A stretch of 64,000 nt of DNA from Maribacter algarum (ex Lu et al. 2025) (nom. illeg.) (GTDB lineage: Bacteria > Bacteroidota > Bacteroidia > Flavobacteriales > Flavobacteriaceae): NCBI GenBank assembly GCA_947495915.1, contig CANMAW010000001.1, forward strand, positions 992,001 through 1,056,000. The letters are read 5' to 3'. A program made the translations under genes and the position numbers. Below, piece by piece: positions 49,801 to 56,912 of this stretch; position 1 is the stretch's first letter; each line of letters begins with the position of its first letter. The notes beneath the pieces are model-generated. The model saw only the letters and a list, made by a program, of their open reading frames with translations, searched no databases and was not told the DNA's origin.

Positions 49801-51758
49801 ATTCCGACGGTATTACCAACGTCAAGATTGTTTGCCGGTGAACCATTGATATTAACAAAACTTCTTACACCACTTCTTTCTAATTCTAAAAATATACGGT
49901 ATCCTGTCGCATTTGGAGCTGGATTCCATCTGATATCACTATTGGCAGGAGTTTCTGTATCACTGGCATGCGGCATGGTAATTTCTGTACACAATACATA
50001 AGAACAGTTAACAGCGTCTCCGGTGATCGTCCAGCCATTATTGTCTATTAAGTTTTGTCGTTGATTTAAAGCATCACAATATTGTAAGTTTGCTGCCCCC
50101 AAGTTAACACTAGAGTTAACTGTTTGACCAGACCAACCGATTAAAATAGCATCATAATTGTCTTGTGATATACCGCTATTAGATAGCATGTTGGTCATAT
50201 TTGTTACATTAGTAATATCCCAACTTTCTAAATTTTGATTAAAAGATGTGGCTGCACTAAACATACCAGACATACTAGTAGCAGCAGAAGTATTCCAACC
50301 CGTTATATCTTGATTAAAAGAACTTGCACGGCTAAACATGTTTTGAAAATTCGTCACGTTGGTGAGGGTCCATAAATTTAAGGGTTGGTTAAAGTTTGAG
50401 GCCCGATCAAACATTGAATTGATATTTTCAACATTAGTGACATTCCAACTATTTAGTGGTTGATTAAAAACTAGTGCCTGTTGAAACATTGTTGACATAT
50501 TGGTAACGTTACTCACATTCCACCCACTTATGTCTTGATTGAAAACATCTGTTTGGGAGAACATACCTTGCATATTGGTAACATTACTTACATTCCACCC
50601 ACTTATATCTTGATTAAAACCAGAGTTGTCTCTAAACATATAACTCATGTTTGTTACGTTACTAACATTCCAGCTATCTAGAGGATGATTATAAACCTGA
50701 TCCCAGTAAAACCCATCAAACATGCTTGACATATTTGTAGCATTACTAACATTCCAAGTATTTAAAGGATGGTTAAATGTTCTATTTCTTTGAAACATTC
50801 CAGAAAAATCTTCAACAGAAGAAACATCCCAACTTGCCAAAGGGTGGTTATAATGGGCATGTCTAAACATATAACTCATATTTGTTACTTTGCTAACGTT
50901 CCAATTGTCAATTGGATGATTAAAATCAGAACCATCAAACATAGAGCTCATATCAGTAACATTACTTACATTCCAATTATTCAATGGGGTGTTAAAATCA
51001 CCGGTAGATTCAAATGTTTGCGACATATCAGTTACGAGGCTAACATTCCAGTTATTTATATTTTGATTAAAGCGTCCGGCACCGTGAAACATTCCTTTCA
51101 TGGTGGTTACGGCGCCAGTGTTCCAATTGTCTAAGGGTTCATTAAATTGATGTGCTCCATAAAAAGTTTCAGACATATCAGTAATTGAACTCGTAATCCA
51201 TAAATCGAGTGGGCGATTAAAAATATCAGCATTGTAGAACATGCCAGAAATATCAGTAATTGTAGAAACATCCCAATCATTTACAATTCCATTAAATGAT
51301 GTTCCTCCACGAAACATGTTTTTTAAAGTGGTTACCTGACTTAAATCGGGAGCCGCAATGGCATCGAAATTTAAGTTCGAACACCCGAAAAAAGCATTTT
51401 CCATAGTTTGCCATTGAAGGTTACCCCACGAAAGTATTTCAATGATTTTTAGTTTATCATTAGCCCTGTCGTCATTAAAGTACATTGACGGAAAAGAACC
51501 GCTTATACTAATGGTATATGTACCTGGGGTTGCATATGTATGTGTAATATTACCTGTTACACCGGTGTCTGTAGAACCGTCGCCCCAATCAACATCATAA
51601 TTGTAGGTGGTGAAGGCGGGATTTGTTGGAATGGTAATTTCATTATTTGCAGAAGAACCTGTTTCTATGTTATTAGTATTCCAACTGGCAATAAATGGTT
51701 GTGAAAATAAGTGGAGACTAAAGGTTAAAAATATTGGGAGCAGGAAGTTTTTTAACAT
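43812..51758 (-). CDS. Giant surface protein: PKD-like, BspA/DUF285 and Fn3-like repeats with type IX (type B) sorting domain
   Basis: A 2648-residue secreted protein. I chose the ATG at 51758 over 51794 because it gives a clean signal peptide (MLKNFLLPIFLTFSLHLFSQ). Order by residue, approximate: PKD-like (25-110, DWGDGST then THTYATPGTYTISI), 16 DUF285 units (145-535), one Fn3-like domain (590-690), a second PKD-like domain (700-780), 21 DUF285 units (820-1345), twelve Fn3-like repeats (1390-2550), then a type-B sorting domain (YGFSPDGDGINEYW, IYNRWGDAVF, LPAGTYFFDI, GFLVIKR). DUF285/BspA repeats are a leucine-rich-repeat relative known from adhesins. Its role is probably adhesion or surface binding. 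Confidence 0.93.
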   Translation of the reverse strand: MLKNFLLPIFLTFSLHLFSQPFIASWNTNNIETGSSANNEITIPTNPAFTTYNYDVDWGDGSTDTGVTGNITHTYATPGTYTISISGSFPSMYFNDDRANDKLKIIEILSWGNLQWQTMENAFFGCSNLNFDAIAAPDLSQVTTLKNMFRGGTSFNGIVNDWDVSTITDISGMFYNADIFNRPLDLWITSSITDMSETFYGAHQFNEPLDNWNTGAVTTMKGMFHGAGRFNQNINNWNVSLVTDMSQTFESTGDFNTPLNNWNVSNVTDMSSMFDGSDFNHPIDNWNVSKVTNMSYMFRHAHYNHPLASWDVSSVEDFSGMFQRNRTFNHPLNTWNVSNATNMSSMFDGFYWDQVYNHPLDSWNVSNVTNMSYMFRDNSGFNQDISGWNVSNVTNMQGMFSQTDVFNQDISGWNVSNVTNMSTMFQQALVFNQPLNSWNVTNVENINSMFDRASNFNQPLNLWTLTNVTNFQNMFSRASSFNQDITGWNTSAATSMSGMFSAATSFNQNLESWDITNVTNMTNMLSNSGISQDNYDAILIGWSGQTVNSSVNLGAANLQYCDALNQRQNLIDNNGWTITGDAVNCSYVLCTEITMPHASDTETPANSDIRWNPAPNATGYRIFLELERSGVRSFVNINGSPANNLDVGNTVGISFTNEFDPGDIVYVTVVPYNAEGPATGCQEINFTVVESWVNSPDAFKLTYDTRILETGTTAANQLKIEANTGYPDYLSYDYSIDWGDGQYDNHVTNDITHTYLNPGIYTVSIIGDFPAPQHYYSNTDAIKLLSIDQWGTQEWRSMNLGFYYCENMEYNATDIPNLSNVTDMSNMFAGCNLFNGNINDWDVSNVTNMGYMFIGANSFNQPLDLWNVSNVTYMSGMFFSCDVFNQPIGNWTTTSVTNTSRMFNGAEVFNQPLNNWDVDQVTDMNQMFANTDTFNQPLDNWDVGQVEDMSEMFEDAIVFDQNIDVWNVSNVTDMSTMFAKAAAFNQPLNTWNLSSVTTTAGMFSSADAFNQPIDNWNVTAVTDMRSMFSNANSFNQNINSWNVTNVTNMSYMFSNASSFNQPLNSWDVNSVVNMSSTFRSASAFNQPLDSWNVSAVATMNNMFEDAEVFNQPINTWNVSSVTQMESMFEDAIVFNQPLNNWNTSVVTNFEAMFKNASAFNEPLSNWNTGEALTMEEMFNGATVFNQNIDPWNVSFVTTMKSMFEDATAYNQTMNSWNVASVQTMSEMFKNATSFNENIDNWNVRGVTTMYQMFSGATDFNQSINSWRVSNVGDMGYMFNEATAYNQPMDQWILGNVSMRSTFYNATALDQYLGDWDISGVNDMRDMLDNTALIRENYDNTLIAWSEQTITSGITLGAEGLPYCDAQEERQSMIDNFGWTFSLDVRDCPIPECTQLASPLNGDTDVPVNTNITWDAALFAQGYRLTVGTTAGGNDVVNNLTITNETSYEFAADFNTGDIVYVTIVPFNDEGDAVGPCTEESFTISNTPATIPDCTTLIEPLNGATDVVVSTDLSWNAISNADGYRLTVGTSTGANDILNAEDVGNVNTYDFTADLPEDSDIFVTIIPYNDEGDATSCTEESFHTEIIPVPPTCTNLTTPLNGATDVPIDTQLSWTAVSNATGYLVVVGTTSGGIEVVNNIDVGNFTTYNIPGDLQEGRLHFVTIIPYNAEGDATGCIEETFTTGDSTSPPSCTSLSAPLDGATAVAPNTNLTWSEISSATGYKLSVGTSSGSSDIYSGDVGDILIHDLAADLPESTVIYVTVTPYNDNGDAISCNEESFTTDGVPICTTLLTPANGATNIAVDTYIEWNASSNTDGYKLTVTASSSTANNITDFDVTAGTTYAFANDFERGETVTVTIIPYNATGDAIGCTSESFTIIPPPVPACTTLATPANGAIDVAVDTSIAWNASAGADGYKITVLASSSTANNITDYDTTATTYNFTNNFEQGETVTVTITPYNDQGDAISCTSESFTIKPVPTCTTLSSPTNGAVDVPVNTNVSWNAIAEATGYKVTVTGSSSNINNLTDFDTTATSYNFTNDFEQGETVTVTITPYNEIGDAIACTSESFTIKPVPSCTNLILPADGAIDVPVDTSIEWAAVAEANGYKLTVSASSSTANNVTDLVLSTGTNYNFANDFEQGETVTITLVPYNEVGDAIGCSSESFTIKSIPLCTNLTQPTDGEIDVAIDTDISWTPIDDANGYRITVTASNSTLNNVTDLDVNAATSYDFPNDFQESEVVTVTVTPYNEVGAAVGCTSESFTIKSVPLCTNLTAPLNDAVVAEVSELTWAAIADADGYKLTISGSNTTTNDVTDFDVSGTSYTFPNDFDQGEVVTVTITPYNEVGDAIGCTSESFTIRPIPPCTTLAAPLNNAIDVSVMTDISWNASLDADGYRISVGTSVGGNDIVNNEDVASLTSYTFAEDLPSETLIYITITPYNTSGDAVGCTSESFETEVIIPTCSQLASPYNGEEDIPLESSISWEEVEKTDGYRLSIGTTPGGTELLNNQDMGTSTSYTPSQEYPFGTEIYVTIIPYNIKGDATSCEAQVFTTLIPEDETEYGFSPDGDGINEYWHIENIHYYPENIVTIYNRWGDAVFTTENYDNSSSVFRGEANLKTKMGAGILPAGTYFFDIQIEGETILRKTKGFLVIKR
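44110..47600 (-). repeat. Twelve tandem Fn3-like repeats in the giant surface protein
   Basis: Each unit is about 95-100 residues and follows CTxLxxPxNGAxDVxVxTxIxW, then GYKLTV, and ends YNExGDAxxCTSESFTI. Units 5-10 are the most alike, suggesting recent duplications. The conserved Cys pair at the start and in the last third could form a disulfide in each unit. Confidence 0.9.
47730..49310 (-). repeat. DUF285/BspA repeat block 2 (21 units)
   Basis: Units of about 25 residues, W-x-V-S-x-V-T-x-M-x-x-M-F-x-x-A-x-x-F-N-Q-x-L-x-x. I counted 21, of which the last few diverge (YNATALDQYLGDWD, then DMRDMLDNT). Confidence 0.9.
50160..51330 (-). repeat. DUF285/BspA repeat block 1 (16 units)
   Basis: Same 25-residue unit as block 2, with 16 copies. 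The recurring core is NVTNMSxMF followed by FNxxLxxW. The block ends with a DNYDAILIGWSGQ cap that recurs after block 2 as ENYDNTLIAWSEQ. Confidence 0.9.
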
Positions 51759-51856
51759 ACGGACTAATTGGTTTAGTACTGTGAAATACAGCATTAGTCC
51801 TTAACGAGAAGTGCATTAGTATATTTTAATAGTTGATTTATTTGTTGTGAAACCTA

Positions 51857-51864
51857 CAAAACTA
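51857..51864 (-). promoter_or_regulatory. Predicted promoter (-7 element) of the giant surface protein gene
   Basis: On the minus strand the octamer is TAGTTTTG, a match to TAnnTTTG. It is located between the arginine-operon terminator and the gene, with a leader of about 90 bases to the chosen start. Confidence 0.5.
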
Positions 51865-51903
51865 GAAGAAAACATAGGGTTTTGCAGTATTATCATAATT
51901 AAT

Positions 51904-51925
51904 ACACCGTCTTTATAGACGGTGT
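51904..51925 (-). terminator. Terminator after the arginine/proline operon
   Basis: ACACCGTC and GACGGTGT pair around a six-base loop, 50 bases after the argH stop. The following tail is AT-rich rather than a strict U-run, so termination strength is uncertain. Confidence 0.7.
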
Positions 51926-51975
51926 TTATTACTATTTATATTTTATGAAGATAGCTCAATTTTGACCTTAAATGG

Positions 51976-53256
51976 TTAATCAATTCTTCTCATTTTTTCT
52001 CTAATTTCATTCAGACATAAATTTCCTAAACTACCCTCATGTGTGTGTTTTATATTTCTTTTTGGAGTAAAAGTACCTGCTTGAATATCTTGCCCCATTT
52101 GTTTATAGGCATCTCTAAAAGGCATTCCGTTTTGAACTAATTCATTTAAGGTATCTACACTAAACAAATAATCATATTTAGGGTCTGATACAATATCTTC
52201 ATTAATGCGAATTTCACGTAGACTAAACGTAAGAATCTCAAGACAGGCTTTCATGTCTTGAATTGCAGGTACAATAATTTCTTTTACCAATTGTAAATCA
52301 CGATGGTAGCCACTGGGTAAATTGTTGATGACCATAGTTAATTGGTTAGGAATAGCCTGAAGCTTGTTACATTTGCCCCTTATGAGTTCGAAAACATCAG
52401 GGTTTTTTTTGTGCGGCATAATGCTTGACCCTGTAGTTAACTCGTCAGGAAACGAAATAAAGTCAAAATTTTGGCTCATATAAAGACAAATATCCATAGC
52501 TAGCTTTGAAAGTGTTGCGGCTATATTGGCCATGCCAAAGGCTGCTGCTTTTTCAACTTTTCCACGTCCCATTTGTGCAGCTACTACGTTGTATTTCATA
52601 GTTTCAAAGCCCATTTCACCAGTGGTAAAACTTCGGTCAATGTTGAACGAACTTCCGTAACCAGCAGCGCTACCTAACGGATTTTGGTCAGCTACTTTGT
52701 AGGCTGCTTCAACAAAATATAAATCGTCAATTAAACTTTCTGCATATGCTGAAAACCAAAGGCCGAATGATGATGGCATTGCAATTTGTAAATGCGTATA
52801 CCCTGGTAATAACACCCGTTTATATTTGTCTGCAAGATTCAAAAGCAAATCAAACAATGTTTTCGTTTGCGTTTTAATTTCAGTTAGTTCATCTTTCAAA
52901 TACAAATGCATTGCGACTAAAACTTGATCGTTTCTTGATCGGGCGGTATGAATTTTTTTACCAGTATCACCTAAAGCTAAGGTTAGCTGAAATTCAATTT
53001 TAGAATGCATATCTTCAAAATTGTCTTCAATGGTAAACGAACCTTCTTCAATTTTTTTAGAGATTTTATCTAGCTCATTCTCAAGAGCATTGGTTTCTTC
53101 CGTCGTAAGCAAACCGATTTTGCCCAACATTTTGGCATGTGCTTTTGAAGCGACAACATCGTATTTTGCCAAATGTAAATCAAGCTCACGATCATTACCC
53201 ACAGTAAAATGATCAATTTTTTTATCGGTACTAAAGCCTTTATCCCAAAGTTTCAT
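51976..53256 (-). CDS. argH: Argininosuccinate lyase
   Basis: A 426-residue enzyme that releases fumarate and arginine in the last step of the pathway. The fumarase/aspartase signature is clear: TGSSIMPHKKNPDVFELI near residue 280, with the catalytic-loop Ser. HTARSRNDQVLVAMHLY near 103 and LLPGYTHLQIAMPSSFGLW near 150 are also diagnostic. Slightly shorter than E. coli ArgH (457). It is the last gene of the operon, separated from argE by 106 bases that contain a small inverted repeat, and followed by a terminator. Confidence 0.96.
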   Translation of the reverse strand: MKLWDKGFSTDKKIDHFTVGNDRELDLHLAKYDVVASKAHAKMLGKIGLLTTEETNALENELDKISKKIEEGSFTIEDNFEDMHSKIEFQLTLALGDTGKKIHTARSRNDQVLVAMHLYLKDELTEIKTQTKTLFDLLLNLADKYKRVLLPGYTHLQIAMPSSFGLWFSAYAESLIDDLYFVEAAYKVADQNPLGSAAGYGSSFNIDRSFTTGEMGFETMKYNVVAAQMGRGKVEKAAAFGMANIAATLSKLAMDICLYMSQNFDFISFPDELTTGSSIMPHKKNPDVFELIRGKCNKLQAIPNQLTMVINNLPSGYHRDLQLVKEIIVPAIQDMKACLEILTFSLREIRINEDIVSDPKYDYLFSVDTLNELVQNGMPFRDAYKQMGQDIQAGTFTPKRNIKHTHEGSLGNLCLNEIREKMRRID

Positions 53257-53276
53257 AATTCTTAATATTTAAGTGT

Positions 53277-53342
53277 CAAGTTCAAATTTTAAGTTCAAGA
53301 ATTAATCTCATATTTATGAACTTGATGTTTGCCCTTGAACTT
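53277..53342. repeat. AAGTTCAAG repeats in the argE-argH gap
   Basis: AAGTTCAAG (53291-53299) is complementary to CTTGAACTT (53334-53342), and related copies occur at 53278-53285 and 53317-53323. The gap may fold into a hairpin, or may be a degenerate repeat left between two genes otherwise closely packed. Confidence 0.4.
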
Positions 53343-53362
53343 TTTAGTAATTAGCCGCACGG

Positions 53363-54427
53363 TTAGTGCATGAATCCGTTTAATATTTTAATATATAAGT
53401 CGATGCCTTCTTCAATTTCATGTACGTAAATATACTCATCTGCCGAATGTGATCGTGTACTATCTCCGGGGCCTAATTTTAAAGATTGGCATGTCAATGC
53501 CGCTTGATCTGATAGGGTAGGAGAGCCGTATGTTTTTCTTCCTAAGGCAATACCCGATTGAACCAAAGCGTGGTTTTTGTCAATTTTTGATGAATTTAGT
53601 TTGAGTCCGCGTTCTTGAATTTCACAAGGGGCTTCTGCTTTTAATAAGTCTGCAATTTCTTTATTAGAGTAGGCATCATTGACCCGAACATCGATTACCA
53701 GTTCAACCTGAGATGGTACTACGTTGTGTTGCGTGCCCGCATTTATTTGGGTTACTGTCATTTTTACATCACCTAAAGCCTCTGAGGTCTTTTCGAATTT
53801 GTAGTCTTTGAACCATTCTAAAACTTCAATAGTATTGTAAATGGAATTGTTATCGTTAGGGTGAGCCGCATGAGAAGGGGTTCCTTTTACTACGGCATCA
53901 AATACAACTAAACCCTTTTCAGCAATGGCTAAATCCATCAGGGTAGGTTCACCAACTATAGCCACATCTATATTTGGAAGTTGAGGTAAAAGACCTCTCA
54001 GACTGTTTTCGCCAGCGTTCTCTTCCTCCATAGAAGCGACCATTAAAATATTATGATTAAGATTTTCGGCATTATAAAAATGAGTAAATGTAGCAATTAA
54101 CGAAACCAAACAGCCGCCCGCATCGTTGCTTCCTAATCCATATAACTTTCCATCTTCAATATGTGGGTAAAATGGGTCTCTGGTGTAAGCCTTATTCGGT
54201 TTTACTGTATCATGATGCGAATTTAGAAGCAGAACAGGTTTACTATCATCCCAAAACTTGTTCTTTGCAAAAACGTTGTTGTGAATACGTTCAAATGGAA
54301 TGTCGAATGTTTTAAACCAACCTTCTATGGCATCTGCGGTTTTATCTTCTTCAGATGAAAATGATTGTATTGAAATTAGTTGTTGCAATAAATTTAATGC
54401 CTTATCAGTAAGCTCTTGCTGTGTCAT
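53363..54427 (-). CDS. argE: M20-family N-acyl-ornithine/N-acyl-citrulline deacylase
   Basis: A 354-residue M20 metallopeptidase-like enzyme. I start it at the ATG at 54427, one base after the argB stop; the upstream in-frame codon is a TTG that would overlap argB by 35 bases. Metal-site motifs are LLNSHHDTVKPNKAYTRDPF, GLGSNDAGGCLVSL and MVASMEEENAGENSLRG. In organisms with ArgF', the acyl group is removed after carbamoylation, so the substrate is likely N-acetyl- or N-succinyl-citrulline. Which acyl group it uses cannot be read from the sequence. Confidence 0.88.
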   Translation of the reverse strand: MTQQELTDKALNLLQQLISIQSFSSEEDKTADAIEGWFKTFDIPFERIHNNVFAKNKFWDDSKPVLLLNSHHDTVKPNKAYTRDPFYPHIEDGKLYGLGSNDAGGCLVSLIATFTHFYNAENLNHNILMVASMEEENAGENSLRGLLPQLPNIDVAIVGEPTLMDLAIAEKGLVVFDAVVKGTPSHAAHPNDNNSIYNTIEVLEWFKDYKFEKTSEALGDVKMTVTQINAGTQHNVVPSQVELVIDVRVNDAYSNKEIADLLKAEAPCEIQERGLKLNSSKIDKNHALVQSGIALGRKTYGSPTLSDQAALTCQSLKLGPGDSTRSHSADEYIYVHEIEEGIDLYIKILNGFMH

Positions 54428-54428
54428 T

Positions 54429-55208
54429 TTATAGCGTAATTGTGGTAAATAGTGTTTGATCAAGACTTAACATTGACAAATCTCCGATACATACTTTTGA
54501 AACATTTTTGTGTAAGGCATGAAAGCAATTCTCCATTTTAGGTAACATGCCATCAGCTATAATTCCTTTCTTTAACAGCTCCTGATATTTCTTAGAATCT
54601 ATGTCAGTTACTACTGAATTTTCATTATTGACATCTGTTAATACTCCTTTCTTTTCAAAGCAATAGTATAAGTTAGTTTGATAAATTTGACTCATACCAA
54701 TGGCGATTTCAGATGCAATGGTGTCGGCATTGGTATTTAATAATTGCCCCTTACCATCATGTGTCATAGCACAGAAAACAGGTGTTAAATTTGCCTTTAT
54801 TAAGGCTGCAATCATGTTGCTGTTGACTCGTTCTACATCCCCTGCAAAACCATAGTCGATCTCTTTTACGATGCGTTTATGCGCTTGTATAGCATTACCA
54901 TCAGCACCGCTTAAACCAATGGCATTGCAATTATTTGCCTGTAATTCAGCAACAATGTTCTTATTGGTTAGTCCAGCGTAAACCATGGTAATTACTTCCA
55001 ATGTTTGGGCTTCGGTGATTCGTCTACCACCAATATATTTAGAAGTGATACCCAGCTTTTTTCCTAATTCTGTAGCCAACTTTCCGCCACCATGAACTAA
55101 AATTTTAGGATTGTCAATAGTTGAAAATAGCTGAAGAAATTTCGATAAATCCTCTTTATTTTCAATAACGTTTCCTCCAATTTTTACAACCGATAGTTTT
55201 TGCTTCAT
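54429..55208 (-). CDS. argB: N-acylglutamate kinase
   Basis: A 259-residue amino-acid-kinase-fold enzyme phosphorylating N-acetyl- (or N-succinyl-) glutamate. It opens with VVKIGGNVIENKEDLSKFL, then LVHGGGKLATELGKKLGI, GLSGADGNAI, NTNADTIASEIA and the closing ADGMLPKMENCFHAL, all typical of ArgB. Its start codon overlaps the argF' stop by one base (TAATG), so the two are coupled. No C-terminal regulatory extension is visible. As usual for the family, arginine feedback cannot be judged from sequence alone. Confidence 0.93.
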   Translation of the reverse strand: MKQKLSVVKIGGNVIENKEDLSKFLQLFSTIDNPKILVHGGGKLATELGKKLGITSKYIGGRRITEAQTLEVITMVYAGLTNKNIVAELQANNCNAIGLSGADGNAIQAHKRIVKEIDYGFAGDVERVNSNMIAALIKANLTPVFCAMTHDGKGQLLNTNADTIASEIAIGMSQIYQTNLYYCFEKKGVLTDVNNENSVVTDIDSKKYQELLKKGIIADGMLPKMENCFHALHKNVSKVCIGDLSMLSLDQTLFTTITL

Positions 55209-56146
55209 TATAAATTTTCAAGAATTTTTTTAAGTACGATTTGAGCGGCAAATGTTCTATTATTAGCTTGTTCAATGACTAAAGATTGCTCACTATCTAA
55301 AACAGCATCTTCTACAACTACATTTCTACGCACTGGTAAACAATGCATAAATTTCGCATTTCCGAGCTTTTTCTTGGTCATCATCCAATCGGGATTCTGA
55401 TTTAAAACTTTGCCATAATCAGAATAGCTGCTCCAGTTTTTAACGTAAATAAAATCAGCATTTAAGCAAGCTTTTTCCTGATCGTATTCTATGGTTACGT
55501 CTTTCGTAATTTCCGATTTTAATTCATACCCTTCAGGATGGGTAATAACAAAGTCAGCGTCTTGACGTTGCATCATTTCAACAAAGGAATTGGCTACAGC
55601 GTGGGGTAAGGCTTTAGGGTGTGGGGCCCAAGAAAGAACGACTTTTGGCCTTTTAGCAACATTTTGTTCATTAATAGTAATAGCATCTGCCAGGGCTTGT
55701 AACGGATGCCCAACAGAACTTTCCATATTTACCACGGGAATTGAGGTATGTTTTTTAAAGCCATTTAGTACGATCTCTGCCTCATCTTTTTCTTTGTCTG
55801 TTAAAGATGCAAATGCTCGAATTGCTACAATGTCACAAAATTGAGATACCACTTGTGCTGCTTCTTTAATGTGTTCCGATTTGCCTTGGTTCATTACCAC
55901 TCCCTCTTCAAATTCAAGTTGCCAACCTTCACTGCCAAAATTCATGACCATTACTTCCATACCTAAATTCATGGCAGCTTTTTGGGTACTTAATCGCGTT
56001 CTTAGGCTATTATTAAAAAATAAAAGGCATATGGTTTTACCTTCACCCATAAAATTAAGACTTCTCTGGTTGGCCTTTAGTTTTCGGGCATCTGAAACCC
56101 ATTCTGGTAAATCATCAATAGCTGCTATTGAATCGTAATGCTTCAT
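55208..56146 (-). CDS. argF': ArgF'-type N-acyl-ornithine carbamoyltransferase
   Basis: A 312-residue transcarbamylase. The ATG at 56146 overlaps the proB stop (ATGA), making it a better start than the longer frame. Phosphate-binding FFNNSLRTRLST replaces the STRTR of ordinary ornithine carbamoyltransferase; HPLQALADAITI and FMHCLPVRRNVVV are also present. The overall pattern matches the Bacteroidota N-succinylornithine/N-acetylornithine branch, not anabolic OTC. The residue before the conserved E-H in GKSEHIKEAAQV, which I recall as Pro in the succinyl and Glu in the acetyl enzymes, is Ser here, so specificity is open. Confidence 0.88.
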   Translation of the reverse strand: MKHYDSIAAIDDLPEWVSDARKLKANQRSLNFMGEGKTICLLFFNNSLRTRLSTQKAAMNLGMEVMVMNFGSEGWQLEFEEGVVMNQGKSEHIKEAAQVVSQFCDIVAIRAFASLTDKEKDEAEIVLNGFKKHTSIPVVNMESSVGHPLQALADAITINEQNVAKRPKVVLSWAPHPKALPHAVANSFVEMMQRQDADFVITHPEGYELKSEITKDVTIEYDQEKACLNADFIYVKNWSSYSDYGKVLNQNPDWMMTKKKLGNAKFMHCLPVRRNVVVEDAVLDSEQSLVIEQANNRTFAAQIVLKKILENL

Positions 56147-56910
56147 TGTACTGTTATTTTCGTATGATTGGAAGTCCCATCTAGGGCTTCTGATATAAAA
56201 TTGTCGATTAGTCCGTTTACTATCCAAGTTTCAATTTCTGCCTCTTGTGCTATGGTAGCAGCTTGAATTTTAGAACGCATGCCTCCAGTGCCATGTGATG
56301 ATTTTTTTAAACTGATTTCTTTTTCAAGTGCACTTAGGTTTGAAACGGTATGTATTGTTTCCGGTTTTCCAGCTTCGATAGATGCTTTGGTGCATATTCC
56401 ATTTGTATTCGTTGCGATAATCAGCAAATCCACTTGTAACAATGCTGCTGTTAATGCAGCAAGTTTATCATTGTCTCCAAATTGTATTTCATCCGTGGAA
56501 ACCGTATCATTTTCATTAATTATCGGAATAACATTATTCGCCACCAGAACATTAATCGCACTTTTTATATTTTCTTGAGTGTTTGGTTTTTCGAAATCAG
56601 AATAAGAAAGCAAACATTGGGCAGTAAACAAACCAAGTTCCCTAAAATTTTCTTGAAATATGCGCATTAAATGAGGTTGACCAATAGCTGCAAGTGCTTG
56701 TTTGACATTAATCTCCTCACCATTATGCTCTAATTTTACAAATTGTTTTGCTGCTGCAATGGCGCCAGAACTTACAATTATAAATTCATAATCGTTTTTT
56801 AGTTTTGCTATTTGCCTACCAATATCTTCAATTTTTCCTCTGGAAATTTGATCGGTCTCTTTGGTCAGTGTATTTGAACCAATTTTAAGTAAAATTCTTT
56901 TTTTACTCAT
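56143..56910 (-). CDS. proB: Glutamate 5-kinase, PUA-less short form
   Basis: A 255-residue amino-acid kinase that phosphorylates glutamate for proline synthesis. Start is the ATG at 56910, two bases after the proA stop. Motifs: ILLKIGSNTLTKETDQ, IIVSSGAIAAAKQ, NENDTVSTDEIQFGDNDKLAA, and GTGGMRSKIQAATIAQEA. It lacks the C-terminal PUA domain found in E. coli ProB (367 residues), being a kinase domain only. It is inside the arginine operon and would be controlled with it. Confidence 0.93.
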   Translation of the reverse strand: MSKKRILLKIGSNTLTKETDQISRGKIEDIGRQIAKLKNDYEFIIVSSGAIAAAKQFVKLEHNGEEINVKQALAAIGQPHLMRIFQENFRELGLFTAQCLLSYSDFEKPNTQENIKSAINVLVANNVIPIINENDTVSTDEIQFGDNDKLAALTAALLQVDLLIIATNTNGICTKASIEAGKPETIHTVSNLSALEKEISLKKSSHGTGGMRSKIQAATIAQEAEIETWIVNGLIDNFISEALDGTSNHTKITVQ

Positions 56911-56912
56911 AT

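Noticed and set aside
50769-51134. 121-codon plus-strand frame inside the giant surface protein gene
   Set aside because: The repeat periodicity of DUF285 codons keeps the opposite frame open. The translation simply mirrors the repeats.
43812-51758. CRISPR-like or DNA satellite array because of dense DNA repeats
   Set aside because: The repeats keep one reading frame and encode known DUF285 and Fn3-like units, so they are protein repeats.
51758-51794. Start of the giant surface gene at 51794
   Set aside because: It adds twelve residues ahead of a complete signal peptide that begins at 51758. Kept only as an alternative.
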